DNA from: an uncultured Lachnospiraceae bacterium
GTDB lineage: Bacteria; Bacillota; Clostridia; Lachnospirales; Lachnospiraceae
NCBI GenBank assembly: GCA_910578555.1
Contig: CAJTPS010000041.1
Location: 1-15,605 of the forward strand
Direction: 5' to 3'
Length of the DNA stretch: 15,605 bases
In this document: positions 1 through 6,457 of the stretch, piece by piece
Numbering within the stretch: position 1 is the first letter of the stretch
Layout of the letters: each line of letters opens with the position of its first letter
Made by a program: the position numbers and the translations under genes
The notes under the pieces: generated by a model
What the model was told of the DNA's origin: nothing
What the model saw: only the letters and a program-made list of their open reading frames with translations
The model's database searches: none

Positions 1-223
1 CATGCAGATTTTTTGAGAGCCGGTCTATGGTCTTTTTGAGGGTAATGCTTTCTTTTAGGGAGCGGGCAATCTCGCTCAGGTGCGGTTTATTTCCGGCAAG
101 GATGCCATAAACCATCTGGTGAAGGAATTTCGCCTGCGGGCGCTTCAATCCATTTGAAATCTTTAAAGAAAAGTTTGTAAAATCCCTTTTAATTTCGTAT
201 CCCAATCTGCTATAATTAATCAT
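1..223 (-). CDS. DDE-type insertion sequence transposase, N-terminal part (cut by window edge)
   Basis: The minus strand is open from an ATG at 223 to the left edge, giving about 74 residues that begin MINYSRLGYEIKRDFTNF and end near KKTIDRLSKNLH. The start is supported by a GGAG ribosome binding site about 9 bases upstream. The text resembles the N-terminus of IS4-like DDE transposases common in clostridia, which have a helical DNA-binding start (here with HLSEIARSLKE) before the catalytic core. The catalytic residues lie outside the window, so activity and exact IS family cannot be judged. It probably belongs to, or was inserted into, the mobile element carrying the recombinase to its right. 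The family call is from memory of similar proteins, not from a search. Confidence 0.6.
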   Translation of the reverse strand, partial: MINYSRLGYEIKRDFTNFSLKISNGLKRPQAKFLHQMVYGILAGNKPHLSEIARSLKESITLKKTIDRLSKNLH

Positions 224-291
224 GCAAAAACACTCCTTTGTTTTGTTGTTTTGTGGTGATTCAATTATAACAAAGATCAAGTGTTTTTGCA
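223..291 (-). promoter_or_regulatory. Transposase promoter flanked by a 12-bp inverted repeat that covers the start site
   Basis: A perfect TATAAT on the minus strand (264-269) is preceded by TG at the extended -10 position; no good -35 is seen. A perfect 12-bp inverted repeat lies at 223-234 and 280-291. The gene-proximal arm covers part of the ribosome binding site and the first base of the ATG. The distal arm lies upstream of the -10. A transcript from the internal promoter would lack the distal arm. A transcript reading in from outside would carry both and fold over the start. Confidence 0.55.
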
Positions 292-359
292 TTTTTATTT
301 GGACAACTGTACTTGTGGTGAATTTAAAAAATGGGGAAACTCAAATTTATAAATACATA

Positions 360-389
360 TTGACGTACACTCTCTCCACGTTCTATTAT
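360..389 (+). promoter_or_regulatory. Likely sigma-A promoter of the serine recombinase
   Basis: TTGACG (360-365) and TATTAT (384-389) are separated by 18 bp. Transcription would start near 396, leaving a leader of about 68 bases before the recombinase ATG. The spacing and sequence fit a housekeeping promoter of moderate strength. Confidence 0.5.
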
Positions 390-463
390 ATTTCCATACC
401 TCGTCGATGCATTGACCATCTGTCTGTATTGGCTAAATGGTATGGATAAAGGAGTACACTTTT

Positions 464-1861
464 ATGTCTAAAATATTACGATGCGCAATCTATATCCGGG
501 TCTCTTCCGCCGAGCAGGTTATGCACGGCAAAAGTCTTGAAGCCCAGCTCAGTTTTTTGACCGATTATGCAGAGCGACAGGGCTGGAAGGTAATCGGTCA
601 CTTTGCGGATGAAGGAAAGACTGCCCGGAAGGAACTGAAACGTCGGAAAGCCATTAAGGAGCTTCTTGAACATATAAAAAGAGATGAAATAGATGTTGTA
701 CTCTTCTGGAAGATGGATCGCTGGTTCAGAAACGTATCTGACTTTTATAAGGTGCAGGACATCCTTGACGCCCATCACTGCAAATGGGTTGCTGCGGCTG
801 AACCCAGCATGAACCTCGAGACCCGTGAAGGACGATTAAACGTCAATATTATGCTGTCGATCAACCAGAACGAAACAGATACTACAAGTGAACGTATCAA
901 GTTCGTAAATGAGTCCTCGATCCGGCAAGGCAAAGCAATTTTCGGGGATGCCGCATTGCCTTTTGGTTATAAAGTCCAGATAGTTGACGGCGTGAAAAGG
1001 CTCGTCAAAGATCCCGACAAGGAAGATCTGGTCAATGAAATCTTTGAGCACTACTTTACGCACCAAAGCAAACAGGGAACGGTAAAATATATCAACCGCA
1101 AATATGGCGATGTGTTTACGATCAATTCCATGCTGACTATGTGCAAAAGCACATTTTATTATGGAGCATATCGTGATAATGATAACTACTGTCCTGCATA
1201 TATTACGAAAGAGCAGTATGATTCCATGCAGATCATCAATATGAAAAACATTAAAGTGAAAGCAAATCAATCAAAACAGGACCCCTATTTGTTCTCCGGA
1301 CTTTTCGTATGTCCGCTATGCGGCCGGAGGCTTGGATGTGCGCGCCGGATCAGAGGTAAGCAGCAGAAGTATTACAGATATTACAGGTGTATTAATCATT
1401 ACATGAATAGCCGGTGTGATTATTCAAAAGTGATGAACGAAGCCGCATGTGAAGATTATCTGCTGAACAACATGGAACGGCTTATTGCCGAGCAGGAAGT
1501 GGCGATCCGTAATGTGCATGAGCCCAAACAAGCTGTTAAAACAGTGAATATTAATGAATACCGTAAAGAACTTGATCGATTAAATAATATGTACCAAAAA
1601 GGTCGTATCGCAGAAGATAAATATGATTCTGAATATGAGAGAATTACAAATATTATCAAAGATTATGAGAACAGTATAGTATCTTTCCCGACTTCTCAGA
1701 AGTCCTTTGATAAAATTAAAAACACCCTGTCCGGAAACTGGATTGAAATCTACCAATCCCTTGACAGGGAAAACAAGCGCGCATTCTGGCGTGAAATCAT
1801 AGAAAGTATTGAATGTAACACTGATACGGGGACGATAAAGAGAGTTAATTTTATGATTTGA
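464..1861 (+). CDS. Large serine recombinase (site-specific integrase/excisionase)
   Basis: This 465-residue protein cuts and rejoins DNA at attachment sites to integrate or excise a mobile element. The resolvase domain covers about residues 5-150; the YIRVSS motif holds the catalytic serine (S14), followed by FWKMDRWFRN near residue 85. A Recombinase domain follows, then a zinc ribbon (CPLCGRRLG, then two more cysteines before SRCDYSK, about residues 280-325). A charged coiled coil with ELDRLNNMYQKGRIAEDKYD comes near the C-terminus. The length is at the short end for the family. An upstream in-frame ATG exists at 437, but the ATG at 464 has AAAGGAG nine bases before it and is preferred. It ends 12 bp from the stop of the broken deacetylase gene on the other strand, so it is probably the enzyme that inserted this element there. 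All visible catalytic features look intact. Confidence 0.93.
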   Translation: MSKILRCAIYIRVSSAEQVMHGKSLEAQLSFLTDYAERQGWKVIGHFADEGKTARKELKRRKAIKELLEHIKRDEIDVVLFWKMDRWFRNVSDFYKVQDILDAHHCKWVAAAEPSMNLETREGRLNVNIMLSINQNETDTTSERIKFVNESSIRQGKAIFGDAALPFGYKVQIVDGVKRLVKDPDKEDLVNEIFEHYFTHQSKQGTVKYINRKYGDVFTINSMLTMCKSTFYYGAYRDNDNYCPAYITKEQYDSMQIINMKNIKVKANQSKQDPYLFSGLFVCPLCGRRLGCARRIRGKQQKYYRYYRCINHYMNSRCDYSKVMNEAACEDYLLNNMERLIAEQEVAIRNVHEPKQAVKTVNINEYRKELDRLNNMYQKGRIAEDKYDSEYERITNIIKDYENSIVSFPTSQKSFDKIKNTLSGNWIEIYQSLDRENKRAFWREIIESIECNTDTGTIKRVNFMI

Positions 1862-1890
1862 GTGGTATACTAACTATGGTGCACCGTTAT
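1862..1890. other. Putative attachment-site junction (attL or attR)
   Basis: Between the recombinase stop and the conserved part of the deacetylase lies a junction with the 8-bp palindrome GGTGCACC at 1879-1886. The deacetylase frame reads MHNGAP and then meets TAG at 1874-1876, whereas family members normally continue for about 25-30 more residues. Serine recombinases use short core sequences inside imperfectly symmetric sites, which fits. The partner site lies outside the window, so the crossover point is inferred. Confidence 0.5.
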
Positions 1891-2761
1891 GCATAAGAAT
1901 AATGGCCCCGTTGTTCAGCTTGTCGGACTCTACCACGCGTTTGACAATATCATCGACTCCATAGTCTTTCCAATCGAGAGAATCGATTGACCATTGTATC
2001 GGATAATATCCGCACTTGTGCGCATTTGTTATAACATGATTGTCATAATCTCCGTAAGGCGGCCGGAACAGGCACATCTCATAGCCGGTAAGCTCCTGCA
2101 CCCTGGTATGTACTTTCATCAGCTCCTCCTGACACTGTTCGTCGGAGAGCTGGGACATATTTTTATGATTCTCGCTGTGGTTGCCCAGATCATGGCCATC
2201 CGCCAGAATTGCCTTCACATCGTCAGGATAGCTCTCCACCCATCCCCCCGTCATGAAGAAAGTCACCTTCACATTATGCTTCTTCAATGTTTCCAGAATC
2301 CGGCCTGTATCCTCATTTCCCCATGCCGCATCAAAACTGAGCGCCACCTGCTTCTTATCCGTCTCCACACAATAGATCGGCAGTTCTCTTCCTCCCACGG
2401 AACTGCTGACCGTAATGCTGTCCGGCAGCACCTTGACCACTCCCTGTATCAAAGCGATGGTTGCCAGCGCAAATGCCGCCGATTTCGCCACCTGCATCAT
2501 CACGTTCTGCGCAAATCCTTTCCGCTTCTGCTCCTCCTTCGTCTTACAGCCGGAAGGTACGCTGCTGCCACAGTACTGACTGCCGCAAAACTGACCGCTG
2601 CTTCTCTGTCTTAGCCGCTGCGCCGTCCATGCCTCCACCTGATCCGGCGCCGGCCATACGCCCGCATTCTTGCCGGATGCGGAATCCTTCTGCATTTTTC
2701 CCTCTAATTCACACATCGCAAGTTTAATCTTATCGTTCCAATGCGTTCCGCGTTTTTGCAT
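1874..2761 (-). CDS. Membrane-anchored polysaccharide deacetylase (NodB domain), truncated at the C-terminus
   Basis: The enzyme would remove acetyl groups from peptidoglycan or another cell-surface glycan outside the membrane. With the ATG at 2761 it has 295 residues: a cytoplasmic tail (1-90) rich in Cys and Ser with a CGSQYCGS stretch, one membrane segment (about 92-112), and a NodB domain from about 138. Visible motifs are LSFDAAWGNEDT, the metal-binding GNHSENHKN (about 193-201), RPPYG (233-237) and the final ILMHNG. The protein stops two residues later, although relatives usually carry another 25-30 residues that close the barrel. The opposite-strand recombinase ends 12 bp further on, so insertion of the element is the likely cause. 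Upstream ATGs at 2806 and 2776 lack ribosome binding sites, while the one at 2761 has AGGG seven bases away. The fold resembles clostridial spore or wall deacetylases such as PdaB, but a sporulation role is not shown. Whether the shortened protein works is uncertain. Confidence 0.85.
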   Translation of the reverse strand: MQKRGTHWNDKIKLAMCELEGKMQKDSASGKNAGVWPAPDQVEAWTAQRLRQRSSGQFCGSQYCGSSVPSGCKTKEEQKRKGFAQNVMMQVAKSAAFALATIALIQGVVKVLPDSITVSSSVGGRELPIYCVETDKKQVALSFDAAWGNEDTGRILETLKKHNVKVTFFMTGGWVESYPDDVKAILADGHDLGNHSENHKNMSQLSDEQCQEELMKVHTRVQELTGYEMCLFRPPYGDYDNHVITNAHKCGYYPIQWSIDSLDWKDYGVDDIVKRVVESDKLNNGAIILMHNGAP

Positions 2762-2768
2762 AATAATA

Positions 2769-2803
2769 CCCTGCATATTGTTATTACTAAAGTATATGCA
2801 GGG
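2769..2803 (-). promoter_or_regulatory. Leader hairpin hiding the deacetylase ribosome binding site
   Basis: A perfect 10-bp inverted repeat (2769-2778 and 2794-2803) with a 15-base loop fills most of the predicted 44-base leader. On the mRNA its 3' arm is ATATGCAGGG, and the final AGGG is the only plausible ribosome binding site for the ATG at 2761. Folding would limit translation unless the stem is opened. Confidence 0.5.
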
Positions 2804-2811
2804 CATCGTAT

Positions 2812-2841
2812 TTTATATGTGATCAAATAAACGAACGTCAA
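2812..2841 (-). promoter_or_regulatory. Likely sigma-A promoter of the deacetylase gene
   Basis: On the minus strand TTGACG (2836-2841) and TATAAA (2812-2817) are 18 bp apart. Transcription would begin near 2805, immediately before the leader hairpin. This start also places the in-frame ATG at 2806 at or outside the mRNA end, supporting the later start codon. Confidence 0.5.
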
Positions 2842-2880
2842 GGCGCACTTTCCTCTGTCATCCGCTTGCTGCAGCACATG

Positions 2881-3366
2881 TTATTGTTCTCTCTTCATAC
2901 GCTCCAGCTCGTCCTCAATCGCAGCGACCTTCGTTCTGGTCTCCTCGATCTGCCGGTTCTGTTCCTGCTGCCGCTGTCCTTCTGCCGCAGGTCTTGCCGC
3001 AAAAAGAATCCGTGCAAGCAGTCCGGCGCCGCCGAAAATCAATACCAGAATCAGCGCCCACTCATACAGCGTCGTATGTACCAGTGATATATGTGTCGTC
3101 ATGATAACCGCAACCACAATAATCAGTACCCCGGCCGCAGTAAAGAATTTGGACGCAGTGCTTCCTTCCGAAGCAAACATCCAGACCACCCCGATAATAA
3201 AAGGCACCATAATCAGTCCGTTGCCCATATGGAATCCGCCTATGCTGAATCCGAATCCAAAGAATCCCGACGACACCATAACCTTCTGTGAAAAGATAAA
3301 TAATCCTGCAATCAGCATTGCCAGTCCCGCCAGAAACTGCAGTATTTCATTTCTTGCTTTTTTCAT
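2881..3366 (-). CDS. Small membrane protein with four predicted helices and a C-terminal coiled coil
   Basis: I do not recognise a named family for this 161-residue protein. It has four hydrophobic segments (about residues 8-28, 42-64, 74-93 and 101-123), the second preceded by the glycine/phenylalanine-rich stretch SSGFFGFGFSIGGFHMG. The last 35 residues are strongly charged and heptad-like (EETRTKVAAIEDELERMK), so a cytoplasmic coiled coil and self-association are likely. The ATG at 3366 has GGAGG six bases upstream. The deacetylase gene follows on the same strand after about 120 bases with its own promoter, so a link in function is not implied. Confidence 0.75.
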   Translation of the reverse strand: MKKARNEILQFLAGLAMLIAGLFIFSQKVMVSSGFFGFGFSIGGFHMGNGLIMVPFIIGVVWMFASEGSTASKFFTAAGVLIIVVAVIMTTHISLVHTTLYEWALILVLIFGGAGLLARILFAARPAAEGQRQQEQNRQIEETRTKVAAIEDELERMKREQ

Positions 3367-3478
3367 TTATTACCTCCATGCCGGAGCATTCTCCGCAACT
3401 ATAAACTCAGCACATCAGTGCGGGTTTCAGCCCTGTCTCTCCGAATCCTGTAATCTCCGTCCATTATTTCTTTATATC

Positions 3479-3507
3479 AGTATATCCGATTCTTGCCGTC
3501 GTGTAAA
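3479..3507 (-). promoter_or_regulatory. Strong sigma-A promoter of the small membrane protein gene
   Basis: On the minus strand TTTACA (3502-3507) and TATACT (3479-3484) are separated by exactly 17 bp. The predicted start near 3472 leaves a leader of about 105 bases. The 310-bp divergent gap 3367-3676 holds this promoter and the one at 3591-3618; I saw nothing else convincing there. Confidence 0.6.
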
Positions 3508-3590
3508 TCCCCGCCGTTCATATAACATCACGATTCCCGCCCGCACCGTCTTCACATATAGTCAGGCTTACACTTTTCCCGTTTCTCCCC

Positions 3591-3618
3591 TTGACATCTC
3601 CCCTCCATATGGTATAGC
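3591..3618 (+). promoter_or_regulatory. Sigma-A promoter of the PfoR-like gene
   Basis: A consensus TTGACA (3591-3596) is followed after 16 bp by TATAGC (3613-3618). Transcription would start near 3625, about 50 bases before the coding region. Confidence 0.55.
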
Positions 3619-3676
3619 ATCACTGACAAGACAGTAGTATATACATATGTCAATTTACCGAAAGGATTAAACTATT

Positions 3677-4729
3677 ATGAAAGAATTTCTCAAACGCAAG
3701 AACATCATCTTCTCTATGAAACGCTATGGCGTGGAATGTCTGGGCGCCATGGCCCAGGGGCTGTTCTGTTCCCTGCTGATCGGCACGATTATCAAGACAC
3801 TGGGGCAGCAGACCGGCATAGAGTATCTGGTAACTATCGGCACTTATGCCACGAATATGGCAGGACCGGCCATGGCAATTTCCATCGGCTTCGCCCTGCA
3901 GGCGCCGCCGCTCGTACTCTTTTCGCTCGCGGCAGTGGGCGGCGCTGCTAACGAACTGGGCGGCGCCGGCGGTCCGCTTGCTGTCCTGGTCATTGTAATT
4001 CTGGCTTCAGAGTGCGGCAAACTGGTCTCCAAAGAGACGAAAATCGACATTCTGGTAACACCCTTCGTAACCATCTTCACGGGCGTGGCACTTTCCACAC
4101 TGCTTGCTCCCGGTATCGGTGCCGTGGCGAGCTCCCTCGGACGTCTGATCATGTGGGCAACAGACTTGCAGCCCTTCCTCATGGGCATCATCGTATCTGT
4201 GGTCGTCGGCATTGCGCTGACGCTCCCGATCTCCTCCGCGGCAATCTGTGCCGCGCTGTCACTCACCGGTCTTGCCGGCGGCGCTGCCGTAGCCGGGTGC
4301 TGCGCCAACATGGTAGGGTTTGCGGTCATGAGTTTTAAAGAAAATAAATGGGGCGGACTGGTCTCACAGGGGCTCGGTACATCTATGCTGCAGATGGGCA
4401 ATATCGTCAAAAACCCGCGCATCTGGATTCCGCCGATTATTGCCTCCGCCTTCACCGGTCCCTTCGCAACCTGTGTCTTCAAGTTACAGATGAACGGCAC
4501 CCCCGTCTCCTCCGGCATGGGCACCTGCGGACTGGTAGGACAGATCGGCGTTTATACCGGATGGCTTGGTGAAATGGCCACGGGAAGCAGAATATCGATT
4601 ACGGCCATGGACTGGATCGGTCTGATCATGATCAGCTTCGTTTTTCCTGCCGTCATCTCTCTGCTTGTCGGCAATTTTCTGCGCAAGATCGGCTGGATCA
4701 AAGAAAACGATTTGAAACTGGAAAACTGA
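3677..4729 (+). CDS. PfoR-like orphan PTS EIIC-type membrane protein (PTS_EIIC_2 family)
   Basis: This 350-residue protein is almost wholly hydrophobic, with roughly eight to ten membrane segments and many glycine-rich turns, such as NELGGAGGPLAVLV near residue 96 and LTGLAGGAAVAGCCANMVGF near residue 198. It resembles the PTS_EIIC_2 group that includes PfoR of Clostridium perfringens, a membrane protein first described as affecting toxin gene expression. Such proteins look like the sugar channel of a phosphotransferase system but usually lack EIIA and EIIB partners, and none is encoded nearby. Transport or sensing of a small solute is possible; the substrate is unknown. The ATG at 3677 has AAAGGA ten bases upstream. 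The gene has its own promoter and no strong terminator after it, only an A/T-rich palindrome near 4766-4786. Confidence 0.75.
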   Translation: MKEFLKRKNIIFSMKRYGVECLGAMAQGLFCSLLIGTIIKTLGQQTGIEYLVTIGTYATNMAGPAMAISIGFALQAPPLVLFSLAAVGGAANELGGAGGPLAVLVIVILASECGKLVSKETKIDILVTPFVTIFTGVALSTLLAPGIGAVASSLGRLIMWATDLQPFLMGIIVSVVVGIALTLPISSAAICAALSLTGLAGGAAVAGCCANMVGFAVMSFKENKWGGLVSQGLGTSMLQMGNIVKNPRIWIPPIIASAFTGPFATCVFKLQMNGTPVSSGMGTCGLVGQIGVYTGWLGEMATGSRISITAMDWIGLIMISFVFPAVISLLVGNFLRKIGWIKENDLKLEN

Positions 4730-4786
4730 ACGTTGTGAGGCGGCATAAAAATGTCATAAAAATATGAAATTTTTTCATTTTTCCTC

Positions 4787-4816
4787 TTTACAAATTCATA
4801 GAAATGCCGAGATAAT
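4787..4816 (+). promoter_or_regulatory. Promoter region of the FliD-C-like gene, with a flagellar-sigma-like -10
   Basis: TTTACA (4787-4792) and GATAAT (4811-4816) are 18 bp apart and could form a sigma-A promoter. The same stretch contains GCCGAGAT (4806-4813), seven of eight bases of the sigma-D -10 consensus GCCGATAT, but the matching -35 position reads TTTA instead of TAAA. Further down, the leader carries a small hairpin with arms ATGCCG and CGGCAT (4841-4846, 4854-4859). Which sigma factor is used cannot be decided here. Confidence 0.4.
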
Positions 4817-4930
4817 AAGTGTAGGACTCATTATGTCTTAATGCCGTCATATGCGGCATAGCAGAACATACTAACGCAACAATAGGACACGGATGTCACT
4901 ATTTTATTTCACAACATGGAGGGATATCAT

Positions 4931-6154
4931 ATGGGTATTGGATTAAACGGATTAGGTTCCGGACTCACAGACACTTATTCCAGTCTGCTGGGGGGCGGCG
5001 CAGGTTCAGGTTCGTCAGACATGTCTTCTCTGTTATCGGACTACGCTTCCATCAAGAACGGCAGCTATGGCAAGATGATGAAATCTTATTATGCCAAGGT
5101 AGACGAAGAAGATGAGACTTCTTCCAAGAAAAATTCCAAAACCAAAGAGAAGGATGCCGCTTCGGCCAGCGCCGCAAGAAAATTCTATGAGACTGCCTCA
5201 AGCATGAGCGGGCTCGATTACAGCGCGGACAACATCGACAAACTGTATGACGGCGTATCCGCATTCGTCAAGGACTACAATGCCATGATGAAAGCCGCTT
5301 CCAACAGCAAAAACGCTAAGGTACAGGCACAGGCGGACGCACTGAACGACTATACTTATCAAAATTACAAATTATTTGCCAAAGTCGGCATCACGATGAA
5401 CGCCGACCGTACCTTATCAATCGATGAGGATACTTTTAAGAAAGTAAATGAGAAGACAGGCGCAACAACCGTACCTACGCTTACCACACTGTTTAAGGGC
5501 ATTAATTCTTTCGCGGATAAGGCTGCTGACAGAGCCAGCAAAATCTACCGCGAGGCAGGAGACGGCGAGGCAGTTACTTCCGCCAGGGCCAAATATGCCG
5601 GCTCAACCGGCAGTATCTCTTCCAGCGACAAGACAGACAGCACTGCTTCCGGCATAGGAACTTCCAAAACCGCGAAGGACGCTGCTTCCGCAAAGCTGGC
5701 GAGCACACTTTACAAATCCGTAGAGAAGCTGGGCTCTATGACGATCGGCAATGATAATAAGACCAATATCTTCGATGCACTGTCCGGTCTCGTGAAAGAC
5801 TACAACGCATTGATCAAGAAGTCTTCCGAGAGCGAGAACTCCAATGTCATCAAGCAGACTGACTATCTGAAGGATCTCGTATCCGGCAACAAGAGCGCTT
5901 TTGCAAAAATAGGGATCACCGTAGGTTCCGACAAAACACTGTCGATTGACGAAGAGAAATTTAAAGAGTCTGACATGAGCAATGTGAAAGGTCTGTTCTC
6001 CGGTACATTCTCTTTCGCAGAGAAAATGACGGACCGGATCAACCAGATCTACCGTTACGCTACGCAGGGTGAGACTTTGAACAAACAGACCTACACGAGT
6101 CAGGGCAGTTACAATGCGGCTGCGACAGGTTACACATTAGATACAACCATGTAA
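4931..6154 (+). CDS. Protein with two tandem FliD-C-like repeats, probably exported or cell-surface
   Basis: I recognise no full-length family. The 407-residue protein has a Gly/Ser-rich start (MGIGLNGLGSGLTDTYSSLL) and a charged linker (about 58-76). Two similar halves follow at about 76-208 and 249-378. Each half contains a V-x-D-Y-N-A helix (VKDYNAMMKAAS and VKDYNALIKKSS), a block of the type FAKxGITxxxDxTLSIDExxFK, then a LF-G-F-FA-K--DR--xIYR helix. The F-D-TLSIDE pattern is typical of the C-terminal domain of the flagellar cap protein FliD, but FliD has one such domain and a coiled-coil N-terminus that is absent here. There is no cysteine and no classical signal peptide. The ATG at 4931 has GGAGGG seven bases upstream and is preferred over 4916. 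The gene stands alone between a promoter and a strong terminator, with no flagellar genes visible nearby. Confidence 0.7.
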   Translation: MGIGLNGLGSGLTDTYSSLLGGGAGSGSSDMSSLLSDYASIKNGSYGKMMKSYYAKVDEEDETSSKKNSKTKEKDAASASAARKFYETASSMSGLDYSADNIDKLYDGVSAFVKDYNAMMKAASNSKNAKVQAQADALNDYTYQNYKLFAKVGITMNADRTLSIDEDTFKKVNEKTGATTVPTLTTLFKGINSFADKAADRASKIYREAGDGEAVTSARAKYAGSTGSISSSDKTDSTASGIGTSKTAKDAASAKLASTLYKSVEKLGSMTIGNDNKTNIFDALSGLVKDYNALIKKSSESENSNVIKQTDYLKDLVSGNKSAFAKIGITVGSDKTLSIDEEKFKESDMSNVKGLFSGTFSFAEKMTDRINQIYRYATQGETLNKQTYTSQGSYNAAATGYTLDTTM

Positions 6155-6165
6155 TAAATATATAT

Positions 6166-6203
6166 AACGTCTCCGGTGCTTTTCATGCCGGAGGCGTTTT
6201 TTT
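6166..6203 (+). terminator. Rho-independent terminator of the FliD-C-like gene
   Basis: An 11-bp stem (6166-6176 with 6188-6198, one G-T pair) is followed by a run of seven T ending at 6203. It begins 12 bases after the stop codon. Confidence 0.9.
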
Positions 6204-6217
6204 ATCCATTTCTTATA

Positions 6218-6338
6218 CCAGAACAAAAGTGCGCTTCGCACACCCTCGCGTTCAGTTTTTCTGGCAAGCGCAGCTTTTGTTCCGCGCGCGAAGCTGCGCA
6301 TCCCTTTTATTTCATAGAACGCACTTTCCTATGAAATA
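6218..6338. repeat. Palindrome-rich non-coding element between two terminators
   Basis: This 120-bp stretch holds no gene but several stems. GAACAAAAGTGCGCTT (6221-6236) pairs, with one bulge, with 6266-6282. GCGCAGCTT (6268-6276) pairs perfectly with AAGCTGCGC (6291-6299), so the first two stems compete. A 10-bp perfect repeat (6308-6317 with 6329-6338) encloses AACGCACTTTC. The 11 bases CGCACTTTCCT (6320-6330) also occur at 2845-2855. It may be a dispersed repeat family or a structured RNA. Confidence 0.45.
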
Positions 6339-6339
6339 G

Positions 6340-6387
6340 AAAAACTGCCGCCTCCCGGTTTCGCAACCGTAAAAGCGGCAGCTTTTT
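6340..6387. terminator. Bidirectional terminator between convergent genes
   Basis: Arms CTGCCGC (6345-6351) and GCGGCAG (6375-6381) enclose an inner hairpin (CGGTT and AACCG). An A-run lies to the left and TTTTT (6383-6387) to the right, so the structure can end transcripts from both sides, including the isomerase operon on the minus strand. The rest of 6388-6457 shows nothing notable. Confidence 0.75.
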
Positions 6388-6457
6388 GATATTATAATTG
6401 CAATTCCATTACGGTCCGCAATCACACCCGTCCTGTTGTGCATACTCCTCTTCTGAT

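Larger units (their letters stand above)
1..1886. mobile_element. Right-hand end of an integrated serine-recombinase element
   Basis: This stretch holds a transposase fragment and a large serine recombinase, looks more AT-rich than the following DNA, and ends where the deacetylase gene is broken. Recombinase genes of integrated elements often sit directly beside the attachment site, as here. The right boundary is placed at the GGTGCACC palindrome (1879-1886) because the deacetylase reading frame matches its family up to there and diverges after it. The left end and cargo are outside the window, so size and type (conjugative, phage or other) are unknown. The IS may be a separate, later insertion. 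Confidence 0.6.

Noticed and set aside
251..323. Direct repeat TTGTGGTGA (251-259 and 313-321)
   Set aside because: Too short to call an IS end or target duplication without the other end of the element.
222..449. 75-residue plus-strand ORF before the recombinase
   Set aside because: No ribosome binding site, hydrophobic low-quality text, and it runs over the transposase start on one side and the recombinase promoter on the other.
1994..2614. 206-residue plus-strand ORF
   Set aside because: Lies antisense within the deacetylase gene, with no ribosome binding site or family resemblance.
3844..4524. 226-residue minus-strand ORF
   Set aside because: Antisense shadow of the PfoR-like gene, produced by its GC-rich codons.
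4766..4786. Terminator after the PfoR-like gene
   Set aside because: Only an A/T palindrome without a stable GC stem; not strong enough to call.
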